Part shown: positions 1-7,708 of the stretch, piece after piece | Numbering within the stretch: the first letter of the stretch is position 1 | How the letters are laid out: every line of letters begins with the position of its first letter | Assembly: GCF_012910805.1 (NCBI RefSeq) | Contig: NZ_WTVK01000034.1 | Coordinates: 1-61,069, forward strand | From: Aromatoleum evansii | Lineage (GTDB): Bacteria > Pseudomonadota > Gammaproteobacteria > Burkholderiales > Rhodocyclaceae | Reading direction: 5' to 3' | Length of the DNA: 61,069 nucleotides | Position numbers and translations under genes: made by a program | Notes under the pieces: generated by a model | Databases searched by the model: none | Seen by the model: only the letters and a program-made list of their open reading frames with translations | Told to the model about the DNA's origin: nothing

Positions 1-341
1 GGCTCGGGGACGGGCGGCGGTTCGGCGGCGGCGACGGGGTCCGGTGCCGGTTCGGGCTGCGCGACGGGTTGGTCGGTGATGTTCGCCTGCGCCGTCTTCG
101 GCTCCGCCGGGGGGCGCGGTTTCTTCTTCACCGGCGGAGGCGGGGGGGGCGGCGCTTCGCTGACCGCGATCTGCGGTGCAGTGCGCACCAGCGTCACGTC
201 GAGGCGTTGCAGTTCGGGCAGGGGCTGCAGGTCGACCTGCGGGCCGATCAGCACCGCGAGATGCAGCGCGAGCGACAGCGCGATGCCCAGCATCAGCGGG
301 CGTGACAGCATGGGAGAGGAGGCGGGCTTCGGTTCGGTCAT
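1..341 (-). CDS. N-terminal part of a proline-rich, single-span envelope protein (TonB-like or DUF3108-type)
   Basis: The reading frame starts at an ATG at 341 and runs off the left edge, so only about 113 residues are visible. Residues 14-33 form one hydrophobic span after a short cytoplasmic N-terminus. A long periplasmic stretch rich in Pro, Ala and Glu follows, with a Pro run and a Lys/Pro segment. This layout is shared by TonB/TolA-type energy transducers and by the N-termini of some betaproteobacterial DUF3108 proteins. The C-terminal domain that would decide between them lies outside the window. It faces away from the LysR gene, with 86 bp between them. Confidence 0.6.
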   Translation of the reverse strand, partial: MTEPKPASSPMLSRPLMLGIALSLALHLAVLIGPQVDLQPLPELQRLDVTLVRTAPQIAVSEAPPPPPPPVKKKPRPPAEPKTAQANITDQPVAQPEPAPDPVAAAEPPPVPE

Positions 342-427
342 GGATGTCTGCCCGCCGCGGATTGATGCCGTGAGCATTGATACGGCGGGCGGGCGCCATT
401 CTAGCGTGAGTTCGCCCGGCGTGCCGG

Positions 428-1399
428 TCAGGATGGGCGGGCAGCGCCGTCCTTCGCGGACTCTGCAGCCGGACGCGTGCCGAAGCATTGCTCGATGCGC
501 TGCTGCAGGCTGCGGCGGTAGAAGTCGACGAACTTGCGGGCGTGCGCGGGCTGGTGCCGGCCCGGTGCGTAGACCGCGTAGAGGCCGCCGCCGGGGGGCG
601 TCCAGGCGGGCAGCAGGCGCACGAGCCGGCCGCTCTCGACGGCCGGCCTGGCGCTGAACTGGTCGAGCGCCGAGATCCCGGCGCCGCCTTCGAGCAGGGC
701 GCGCAGCGCGGCTGCGGAGTCGGCGCGCAGGTGGCCGCGGGTGCGCACGCTGCAGATTTGTCCGTCGGCATGCGTGAAGCTCCAGGTCAGCGGCGTCGGC
801 AACAGCGTCAGCGCGACCCATTCGTGGCGCGCGAGCTCCTCGGGGTGCTGCGGTTGGCCGGCGCGCGCGAGATAGTCCGGGGAGGCGACGATGTACTGCG
901 CGAAGTCGGCGAGCTTGAGGGCGCGCATCGACGAGTCGCGCAGCCAACCCATGCGGAAGCTCACGTCCAGCCCCTCCTCGACGAGATCGACGACCTGGTC
1001 GCTGGTGCGCAGTTCGATGTGCAGCTGCGGGTGCTGCGCGGCGAACTCGGAGACGGCGCGGCCGAGGGACTGTACCGCGTGATCGACGGTGCAGCCGATG
1101 CGCAGCGTCCCGCTCAACTCCGCGGACGGGCTGCCAAGCTGAACGAGGGCTTCCTCGATGCCGCGCAGCCGCGGCACGCATTCGGCGTACAGGGTGTGGC
1201 CGGCCTCGGTGAGGGCGACGCGACGCGTGGTGCGGCTGAGCAGGCTGATGCCGAGCTGCGTCTCGAGGCGGCCGATCTCGATGCTGACCTTGGCCTTGGC
1301 GATGCCCAGGCGATCGGCCGCGGCGGTGAAGCCGCCGGCTTCGGCAACGGCGGCGAAGATCTGCAATCCGTTGAGGTCGATGCGGTCGGCGATGCCCAT
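428..1399 (-). CDS. LysR-family transcriptional regulator
   Basis: This 323-residue protein has the normal LysR length. An N-terminal winged helix-turn-helix lies at about residues 8-66, with the typical pattern of an LxxFxxVAExGGFxxAA segment followed by RLExxLGxxLLxRTTR. A periplasmic-binding-like effector domain follows from about residue 90. The frame stays open far upstream, but the HTH begins just after the ATG at 1399, so that start is chosen. It is divergent from an NAD(P)-binding protein with a 135-bp AT-rich gap, which is the usual layout of a LysR regulator and its target. The effector is unknown. Confidence 0.93.
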   Translation of the reverse strand: MGIADRIDLNGLQIFAAVAEAGGFTAAADRLGIAKAKVSIEIGRLETQLGISLLSRTTRRVALTEAGHTLYAECVPRLRGIEEALVQLGSPSAELSGTLRIGCTVDHAVQSLGRAVSEFAAQHPQLHIELRTSDQVVDLVEEGLDVSFRMGWLRDSSMRALKLADFAQYIVASPDYLARAGQPQHPEELARHEWVALTLLPTPLTWSFTHADGQICSVRTRGHLRADSAAALRALLEGGAGISALDQFSARPAVESGRLVRLLPAWTPPGGGLYAVYAPGRHQPAHARKFVDFYRRSLQQRIEQCFGTRPAAESAKDGAARPS

Positions 1400-1419
1400 A
1401 TCTGGCCGTTGTCTTTGAA

Positions 1420-1460
1420 TTGAAAACAGTGAATTCTGAACTGAACTGTTTTTGAAAACA
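1420..1460. promoter_or_regulatory. Probable LysR operator/promoter region
   Basis: This AT-rich island between the divergent LysR and NAD(P)-binding genes carries an 8-bp inverted repeat, AAAACAGT at 1423-1430 and ACTGTTTT at 1445-1452. The string TTGAAAACA also occurs twice. Such dyads between divergent genes are typical LysR binding sites. The assignment rests on position and symmetry only. Confidence 0.5.
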
Positions 1461-1534
1461 ATGCGCAATGTGAAGATGGCGCCGTTGCAGACAGCGACCC
1501 ATCCACCCCCCATCGCTTGAATCAGGTGACATTC

Positions 1535-2173
1535 ATGAACATCGCTCTCATCGGCGCATCCGGCTATGTCGGTTCGGCCCTGCTGAAGGAAGCCCTCGCG
1601 CGCGGCCACCGCGTCACGGCCCTCGTCTCCAATCCCGCGAAGCTGGCGGCGCAACCCGGACTCGAAGCCGTCAAGACCGACGTGCTCGACGGCGCGGCAC
1701 TCGCATCCCGCCTGCAGGGCCACGACGCCGTCGTGAGCGCCTTCAGCGGCCACGCGCAGGCGGACGTGCGTGGCTACTACGTGCAAGGCATGCGCTCGAT
1801 CATCGCCGCGGCCAGGCAGGCGCGCGTGCCGCGGCTGCTGGTCGTCGGCGGTGCGGGCAGCCTCGAGGTGGCGCCGGGCGTGCAGCTCGTCGACACGCCC
1901 GGGTTCCCGGCGCAGTGGAAGGGCACGGCCGAAGGCGCGCGCGATGCGCTGCAGCTGTTGCGCGCCGAGCCGGAGCTCGCGTGGACGATGCTGAGCCCCG
2001 CGGCCCATCTGGAGCCGGGCGAGCGCACCGGGCGCTTCCGCCTGGGCTCCGACCAGCTGCTCGTCGACGCGCAGGGGGTAAGCCGCATCTCGCTCGCGGA
2101 CTACGCGGTGGCGATGATCGACGAGCTGGAACGCCCCGCGCACGCGCGGCAGCGCTTCTCGGTCGCTTACTGA
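1535..2173 (+). CDS. NAD(P)-binding Rossmann-fold protein (NmrA/NAD(P)H-binding type)
   Basis: This 212-residue protein opens with a beta strand and a GASGYVGSAL dinucleotide-binding loop (residues 7-16), as in atypical short-chain dehydrogenases of the NAD(P)H-binding family. No classical YxxxK active site is evident, so it may be a redox sensor or flavin/quinone reductase-like protein. I chose the ATG at 1535 because the Rossmann strand begins immediately after it; an upstream ATG at 1517 would add six residues. The divergent LysR gene is its likely regulator. Its 3' end overlaps the convergent TIR-ankyrin gene by 7 bp. Confidence 0.85.
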   Translation: MNIALIGASGYVGSALLKEALARGHRVTALVSNPAKLAAQPGLEAVKTDVLDGAALASRLQGHDAVVSAFSGHAQADVRGYYVQGMRSIIAAARQARVPRLLVVGGAGSLEVAPGVQLVDTPGFPAQWKGTAEGARDALQLLRAEPELAWTMLSPAAHLEPGERTGRFRLGSDQLLVDAQGVSRISLADYAVAMIDELERPAHARQRFSVAY

Positions 2174-3996
2174 TCGCCTGCGGCACGCACGGGCGGGGCG
2201 CCCAGGGTGCGCAACACGCGGTTGTAGCCGCCCTTTGCGGCCAGGCTGGCAGCGCTTTCGCCGTCCTCGTTGAGGACGCGTGCATTGGCGCCCCGCGCGA
2301 GCAGCGCGCGTACGTAGTCGTCGTTGCCGACCTGCGCGGCGACCATCAGCGCGGTCCAGCCGTTCTTCGTCGTGGCATTGACGGCGGCGCCGCGCTCCAG
2401 CAGAAGGGGCAGCACGTCGTTCCTGCTGCCGGCGGCGCGGATCAATGGCGTCGAGCCGGAATCGCTCCTTGCGTCGAGTTCGGCGCCGGCGTCGAGCAGG
2501 CGGCGTGCGATCGCCATTTGTGCGTCGCCATAGCCGCCGGCGGCCGCCATCAGCGCGGTTTCGCCGCGGCCGTTGCGTGCGCCGATCGCGGCGTCCCTGG
2601 CGAGCAGGGCGTCGACGACTGCGGCCTGGCCACCCGTTGCGGCAACCATCAGGGCCGATTGCCCGTCGATGCCGCTCCGGTCGGCGCTTGCGGCGTTCAC
2701 GTCGGCGCCTCTCTCGATCAGGAACAGGGCCAGCTCGGGCGCCGGCTTGTGCAGCGCGAGCAGCAGCGGCGTGGGCTGCCAGTCCGACATCGAGCGCGTG
2801 CGTGCTTCGAGTTGTGCCCCCTCGTCGAGCAGGAGCTGCACGAGTTCGAGCTGGTGCTCGAGGTCCTTGCCCTCCTGGCGGCTCGCATAGACCGCGCGGT
2901 GCAACGGCAGCCATCCATCCGGCTTGTCGGGGTTGGGGTTCGCGCCGCGCGCGAGCAGCTCGCGTGCGGCGTCGAGTTTGAGCGCGCCGGCGGCGTAGCC
3001 CAGGGCCGTGTCGCCGCCGTCTTCCCGGTAATCGACCGCGGCACCCAGGTCGAGCAGGCGCTTCAGCACCGCGAGATCGGTGTCGGCCGCAGCAACCATC
3101 GCGCGGTTGATCGCCTCGCGCGAGGGCTGTTGCGCGAGCAGCAGCTCCAGCACCTCGGCGCGGCCGGCGCCGGCGGCCCAGGGAAGGGCACGATTGACGT
3201 CCGCGCCGTGCTTCACCAGCAGCTTCACGAGCGCGACATGACCGGCCCGTGCCGCACGCATCAGCGCCGTCACATTGACCGCGTTCGCGTCGACGCTGTC
3301 GACCGGCATGCCGGCGCGCAGGTAGAGCGCGACGGCGTCGGCGTCATTCTTTTCGGCGAGCTCGACGAAGGTCGCGGGATCCCAGGCGAGGCCCATCTGG
3401 TTGATGCGAACGCGCACCTTGTCGGGCGTGTCGACGACCAGCGGGTAGGCCCACAGGCCGGCGAGGAGTGCAGCGGCGAGCGCGACGGCCGCCTGCAGCG
3501 GGCGTTGGCGCAGGATGCGGAACAGCTTGTGGCGCCAGCCCGGCGCGAGGATGCGGATGAGCTCGGCGAGGTCGCGGTCGAAGCTCGCGTTGCGGATCTC
3601 GAAGGCGTTGCGCTGCGCGAGCGGTGCGAGCCCCCCGGGCAGATCCTGCGCACGCGGCATCTCGGCGTCTTCCAGCAGTACCGGAATCACGCGCATGCCG
3701 CGCCTGAGTGCGCTGACGATCTCGGTGCGGACGAAATCCTTGTCGTCGGCGAGGCGCCAGTGCCCCGCGTCGTCGGTCGCGGTGAGCCACTGCTTGCCGA
3801 TCAGCACCAGCAGCACGTCGGCTTGTTCGATCTTGCGGCGGATCGCCTCGACGAAATCCTCGCCGGCGGGAATGGCGTCGACGTCGCGGAACACGCGCTC
3901 CCGGCCGAACTGTTCGACGAGACGGTCGAAGATGCGGCCGGCGTCGCCGCTGGCGTCGTCCCGTCGGTAGCTGATGAAGATCACCGGACTCGCCAT
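2167..3996 (-). CDS. TIR domain - transmembrane - ankyrin-repeat protein
   Basis: This 609-residue protein has three parts. Residues 4-140 form a TIR_2-type domain that starts with IFISYRRDD and contains the VFRD..IPAGEDF and VLLVLIGKQWL segments. The Glu at about residue 92 (DFVRTEIVSAL) sits where TIR NADases keep their catalytic Glu. One hydrophobic span follows at about 167-188. The rest, about 230-600, is ankyrin repeats (ALMxAAxxGxxxxVxxLLxxGAxxNA). TIR proteins in bacteria often cleave NAD and some act in anti-phage defence, but many are uncharacterised. No partner defence gene is adjacent. Catalysis here is inferred, not shown. Confidence 0.88.
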   Translation of the reverse strand: MASPVIFISYRRDDASGDAGRIFDRLVEQFGRERVFRDVDAIPAGEDFVEAIRRKIEQADVLLVLIGKQWLTATDDAGHWRLADDKDFVRTEIVSALRRGMRVIPVLLEDAEMPRAQDLPGGLAPLAQRNAFEIRNASFDRDLAELIRILAPGWRHKLFRILRQRPLQAAVALAAALLAGLWAYPLVVDTPDKVRVRINQMGLAWDPATFVELAEKNDADAVALYLRAGMPVDSVDANAVNVTALMRAARAGHVALVKLLVKHGADVNRALPWAAGAGRAEVLELLLAQQPSREAINRAMVAAADTDLAVLKRLLDLGAAVDYREDGGDTALGYAAGALKLDAARELLARGANPNPDKPDGWLPLHRAVYASRQEGKDLEHQLELVQLLLDEGAQLEARTRSMSDWQPTPLLLALHKPAPELALFLIERGADVNAASADRSGIDGQSALMVAATGGQAAVVDALLARDAAIGARNGRGETALMAAAGGYGDAQMAIARRLLDAGAELDARSDSGSTPLIRAAGSRNDVLPLLLERGAAVNATTKNGWTALMVAAQVGNDDYVRALLARGANARVLNEDGESAASLAAKGGYNRVLRTLGAPPVRAAGDQ

Positions 3997-4079
3997 CGCT
4001 TCGCCCCCGTCTGTGCACGCGCCTGCACCGGTCGGGGCGGCGGCCCGATGCGACCGGGATCTGCCCGACAGCAGGCAAC

Positions 4080-4346
4080 CTATCCGCCGCTCAACGCGCC
4101 GACAATGAGGAGTTCGTCACCGTCGGCGAGTGCGCACGACAGCGCGAGCGCGGGTTCGCGGTTGATGAAAAAGCGCACGTGCGGACGGATCGCGCCGTGT
4201 TCGTCGACGACGCGAAAGCGCAGGCCGGGATGGCGGCAGTCGAGCTCGTCGAGCACCTCGCCCAGCGTCGTCCCCTCGGCAGTGAGCTGCGACTGGCCGC
4301 CGGTGTAGCTGTAGAGCTGGCCGGGGACGACGACGCGGACGCTCAC
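4080..4346 (-). CDS. MoaD/ThiS-like ubiquitin-fold protein
   Basis: This 88-residue protein has a beta-grasp pattern and ends in Gly-Gly, the hallmark of MoaD/ThiS sulfur carriers. It begins at a GTG at 4346, seven bases after a GGAGG ribosome site. It lies 79 bp downstream of the BNR-repeat gene on the same strand. The two probably form one transcript, a pairing I have seen in other proteobacteria. No E1-like MoeB/ThiF gene or MoaE is next to it, so it may serve a pathway other than molybdopterin or thiamine synthesis. Confidence 0.82.
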   Translation of the reverse strand: MSVRVVVPGQLYSYTGGQSQLTAEGTTLGEVLDELDCRHPGLRFRVVDEHGAIRPHVRFFINREPALALSCALADGDELLIVGALSGG

Positions 4347-4425
4347 TGTACGACCCTCCTGTCGCTGCGCTCCACCCTCCCCAAGGGAGGAAGGGCGCCC
4401 CCTTCGGACGGACGGGCGGGGGCGC

Positions 4426-5547
4426 TCATGGCGCGGGCGCGGCGAACTCGACGGAGAAGATCTCCGGCAGGTGCTCGGCGAGGGGGAGCCAGGTGTCGCC
4501 CTCGTCGTGGCTGCCCCACAGTTCGCCGCTGGTGGTGCCGAAATACAGGCCGAGCGGGTGGCCGGCGTCGGCGCAGAAGGCCTGGCGCTTCACCGTCCAC
4601 CATGCGTGGCCGCGCGGCAGGCCGTTGTCCTGACGCTCCCAGCTCTCGCCGCCGTCGCGGCTGCGATACACCGCCGGCTTGCCGCCGGGCGAGGTGCGCG
4701 GCCAATTCTCGGTGCCGTCCATCGGGAACACCCACAGCGTGTCGGGGTCGCGCGGATGGAGCACGATGGGGAAGCCGATGTCGCCGACCTCCGTCGGCAT
4801 CGCGCGGCCGATGCGCTGCCAGCGGTCGCCGGGACGGTCGAGGCGGTAGATGCCGCAGTGGTTCTGCTGGTACAGGCGGTCCGGCTTGAGCGGATGCAGC
4901 GCGACGCGGTGCGGATCGTGGCCCACGTCGGCATCGGGGTCGGGCAGGAAGTCGGCGGCGATGCCGCGGTTGAGTGCACGCCAGTTCGCCCCGGCGTCGG
5001 TGCTCTCGAAGGTGCCGCCCGAGGACAGCGACACGTACAGGTGGCGCGCATCGCGCGGGTCGATGCAGATCGAATGGAGCGGCGGGCCGCCCGGAATCGG
5101 GCCGATGACCTCGCGCAGGTTGGGCAGGAGCTCGTGGTTGAAGCCCGGCACTTCCTGCCAGGTGTCGCCGCCATCCTCCGAGCGGAAGAGGCCCGGCGGC
5201 ACCGTGCCGGCATACCACACGCCCGGCTCGGAGGCGTGGCCCGGGGCGAGCCAGAAGACGATATCCACGCTCGTCGCCTTGGGGTCGGCAGAGGGTGCGA
5301 AGGCGGGAGGCTTGCTGGCCTCCTGCCAGTGTTCGCCCAGGTCGGTCGAGCGGAACACCGTCGGGCCGAGATGCCCCGGGCGGGTGCCCAGCAGCAGCGT
5401 CCTGTGGTCGCGCGGGTCGAGCACCATGTGGTGCACCGCCGAGCCGAGAAAATGCGGGCCGGTGAGGCGCCACTCGCGCCGCCCGGCGTCGCTGTGCAGG
5501 AGGAACGCACCCTTGCGCGTTCCGATCAGCAATACGATCTGGTCCAT
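4426..5547 (-). CDS. BNR/WD40-like beta-propeller repeat protein (exo-alpha-sialidase-like fold)
   Basis: This 373-residue protein has repeated Asp-box/BNR motifs of the form FRSxDxGxxW, for example in SEDGGDTWQEV and SRDGGESWERQ. They indicate a beta-propeller of the sialidase/YVTN type. There is no signal peptide, so it is probably cytoplasmic. The sialidase Arg triad is not evident, and I would not call it a sialidase. The ATG at 5547 has a strong GGAGG site upstream. It is followed by the MoaD/ThiS-like gene, which may be its functional partner. Confidence 0.8.
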   Translation of the reverse strand: MDQIVLLIGTRKGAFLLHSDAGRREWRLTGPHFLGSAVHHMVLDPRDHRTLLLGTRPGHLGPTVFRSTDLGEHWQEASKPPAFAPSADPKATSVDIVFWLAPGHASEPGVWYAGTVPPGLFRSEDGGDTWQEVPGFNHELLPNLREVIGPIPGGPPLHSICIDPRDARHLYVSLSSGGTFESTDAGANWRALNRGIAADFLPDPDADVGHDPHRVALHPLKPDRLYQQNHCGIYRLDRPGDRWQRIGRAMPTEVGDIGFPIVLHPRDPDTLWVFPMDGTENWPRTSPGGKPAVYRSRDGGESWERQDNGLPRGHAWWTVKRQAFCADAGHPLGLYFGTTSGELWGSHDEGDTWLPLAEHLPEIFSVEFAAPAP

Positions 5548-5703
5548 GCGCTCGCCCTCCTCGGATTTTTCAGGATAGTCGCTGGGGAAGGCGAAACAAG
5601 CACGATGGCGTCAGGGGCATCGCGCCTGCCGGCCTCGTGCGTGCGGCGCAAACGAAAAGCCGGCTCGGTGGCCGGCTCCTGTGGGGGCGGGCGGCGCGCG
5701 CCC

Positions 5704-5988
5704 TTACTTGGCGGCCTTCATGTCGGCCTGGCACTTCTTCATGAAGGAGTTCTTCGCCGCGCCGGCGAGCGGCTTGCCATTCTTGTCGAGGGCCTTCGCC
5801 GAGCACTCGGTATTCACGGCGTCGGCGTGGCACTTCTTCATGAAGGACGATTTGGCGGCGCCGACGAGCGGCTTGCCGTTCTTGTCGACGGCCTTGGATT
5901 CGCACATCGAATCGCCGGCGGGGGCCTGCGCGAAGGCGGTGCCGGCGACGAACAGGCTGGCGAGGACTGCGGTGATCAAGCGGGACAT
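5704..5988 (-). CDS. psiF: PsiF-family periplasmic protein with two repeats
   Basis: This 94-residue protein has a cleavable signal peptide (cleavage after about residue 20, ...GTAFAQ). Two PsiF repeats follow, each with Cys...K.G..L.GAAK..FMKKC. PsiF is phosphate-starvation inducible in E. coli; its biochemical role is not known. The start has a good AAGGAG site. The 281-bp region upstream (5989-6269) presumably holds the promoter, and I found no clear Pho box in it. The paired Cys residues in each repeat suggest disulfides. Confidence 0.85.
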   Translation of the reverse strand: MSRLITAVLASLFVAGTAFAQAPAGDSMCESKAVDKNGKPLVGAAKSSFMKKCHADAVNTECSAKALDKNGKPLAGAAKNSFMKKCQADMKAAK

Positions 5989-6269
5989 GCGGGTATCTCC
6001 TTGTTGTACGGGGTACGTCGCACGGCGCGTATGCGTCCTCCCGTCGGCGGCGTTCCGTGGCGGTTGTGTCGAGAGCTGCGGTCATGCACCTGCGTGCGTC
6101 AATATAACGCGCAAGTACCCGATGTGGGTGACATCGGTTGCGGGCGATCGCCGCGTGGGGTGCCCTGCCGTGCCGGGAAACGGACCGGGCCGCCGTGCGG
6201 TGGAAGGCCTGCCGCGGAAAATCGTGCGGCATGGCGTGTGCCCGCCGCCTGCGGTGAACAGGCTGCGGA

Positions 6270-6707
6270 TCAGGCAGGCGGGAGCGGCTTCACCAGCGTC
6301 ACGGGTACCGGTGAACGCTCCAGCACGGCGTGGGCGACGGAGCCGAGCAGCGCCTGCAGCAGTGCGCCGCGCCCGTGCGTGCCCATGACGATCTTGTCGA
6401 AGCGGTGCTCGGTCGCGTAACGGACGATGGTGTCGGCGACGTGGCCGACCGCGATGTGGTGGGTGTAGGGCAGCCCGGCCGCGTCGAGCGCCGCCCGTGC
6501 GGTGGCCAGCGCGGCGAGGCCTTCCTCGCGGTGCCAGGTCTCGAGATCGTCGTGGCTGACGAAGCTGCGGGCGTGGCCGTCGATGGGAATCTGCACGTTG
6601 AGCAGGTGGAGGTCCAGTTCGCCGCTCAGCGCGCGCAGCTTCATCAGGTGGTCGAGCACGCGGTTGGCGTTCTCCGAGCCGTCGAGGGGGACGAGCACCT
6701 TGAGCAT
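6270..6707 (-). CDS. Universal stress protein (UspA family)
   Basis: This 145-residue single-domain Usp begins LKVLVPLDGSENA and ends with the nucleotide-binding pattern GTHGRGALLQALLGSVAHAVL..SPVPVTLV. The G-2x-G-9x-G(S) signature is consistent with ATP binding. I chose the ATG at 6707, six bases from an AGGAG site, over the GTG at 6710. It lies 22 bp downstream of the TerC gene on the same strand, so the two are likely cotranscribed. Confidence 0.93.
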   Translation of the reverse strand: MLKVLVPLDGSENANRVLDHLMKLRALSGELDLHLLNVQIPIDGHARSFVSHDDLETWHREEGLAALATARAALDAAGLPYTHHIAVGHVADTIVRYATEHRFDKIVMGTHGRGALLQALLGSVAHAVLERSPVPVTLVKPLPPA

Positions 6708-6729
6708 CACGATCTCCTTGTCTGCACGG

Positions 6730-7476
6730 TCAGTGGCGTCGGGCGCCGTTGTCGCCGGTCTCCTCGACCGCGAGTTCGACGAGCGGGGCCGCTGGGCCCG
6801 CCTGGCGCTTCGCGAGCCAGGCGCCCACGGCGACGACGAGCAGCGCGCCCGCGACCGAGGTCACATAGTGCAGCCAGCCGGGCAGGTGCTCGACATACGG
6901 CTTCACCACCACGTCGCCGACCAGCATGCCACCGGCGATCCAGCCGAGCAACGCGGCGCCCAGCGTGATGACCATCGGGAAGCGGTCCATCAGCTTGAGC
7001 ACGAACTTGCTGCCCCACACGATGATGGGGATGCTCACGACGATGCCGAAGACCACGAGGCCGAGGTCGCCCTTGGCCGCGCCGGCGACCGCGATCACGT
7101 TGTCCAGGCTCATCACCGCGTCGGCGATGACGATGGTCTTGATCGCGCCGAGGAGATGCGTGGAGCCTTCGATGCTGCCGTGTTCGTCTTCGTCCTCCGG
7201 CTGCATCAGCTTCACGCCGATCCACAGCAGCAGCAGCGCGCCGACGACCTTCAGGAAGGGCAGCGCGAGGAGTTGCAGCGCGAAGAAGATCAGCACGATG
7301 CGCAGCGCGATCGCGCCGACCACGCCCCACGCGATGCCCTTGTTGCGCTGGTGTTCGGGCAGCTTGCGGCACGCCAGCGCGATCACGACCGCGTTGTCGC
7401 CGCCGAGCAGGATGTCGATCGCGATGATCTGCAGCACCGAGATCCAGAAGGTGCCAGTCATCATTGTTTCGAGCAC
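6730..7476 (-). CDS. TerC-family integral membrane protein (YjbE-like)
   Basis: This 248-residue protein has seven to eight hydrophobic spans. It carries the two TerC signatures with acidic residues inside the membrane: DILLGGDNAVVIALA near the N-terminus and DAVMSLDNVIAVAGAA in the middle. TerC/YjbE proteins are linked to metal (Mn) efflux or metalation of exported proteins. A GTG at 7476 lies six bases from a GGAGA ribosome site and is preferred to the downstream ATG pair at 7464/7461. I saw no yybP-ykoY riboswitch-like sequence upstream. Confidence 0.9.
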   Translation of the reverse strand: MLETMMTGTFWISVLQIIAIDILLGGDNAVVIALACRKLPEHQRNKGIAWGVVGAIALRIVLIFFALQLLALPFLKVVGALLLLWIGVKLMQPEDEDEHGSIEGSTHLLGAIKTIVIADAVMSLDNVIAVAGAAKGDLGLVVFGIVVSIPIIVWGSKFVLKLMDRFPMVITLGAALLGWIAGGMLVGDVVVKPYVEHLPGWLHYVTSVAGALLVVAVGAWLAKRQAGPAAPLVELAVEETGDNGARRH

Positions 7477-7591
7477 GGCTCGTCTCCTTTCTAACCATGA
7501 ATGGTGGCGCAGGGCGCACATTGTCGCCAAGAACGGCATCGCGCGACAGGGGGCGGTACCGAGGCGGGTGGGCGGGTAATGTGGCAGCCTT

Positions 7592-7681
7592 GTGGGAGCG
7601 GCTTCAGCCGCGAATGGGCGGTGCCGCACTCGTCGCGGCCCATTCGCGGCTGAAGCCGCTCCCACACGAAGCCGCTCCCAC
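7592..7681. repeat. REP-like palindromic repeat (GTGGGAGCGGCTTCAGCCGC family)
   Basis: Two 27-nt arms at 7592-7618 and 7639-7665 are perfect inverted copies. They are followed by one extra half-unit to 7681. The same unit appears at 47105-47243, 53168-53242 and, as a variant, at 54155-54210. This is the repetitive extragenic palindrome type known from Pseudomonas and related genomes. Confidence 0.9.
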
Positions 7682-7708
7682 GATGTTTGCCCCTGCTAAC
7701 ATCGCCTC

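Noticed and set aside
7477-7590. Possible Mn-sensing yybP-ykoY riboswitch upstream of the TerC-family gene
   Set aside because: TerC-type genes often carry one, but I could not find the conserved internal loop sequences here.
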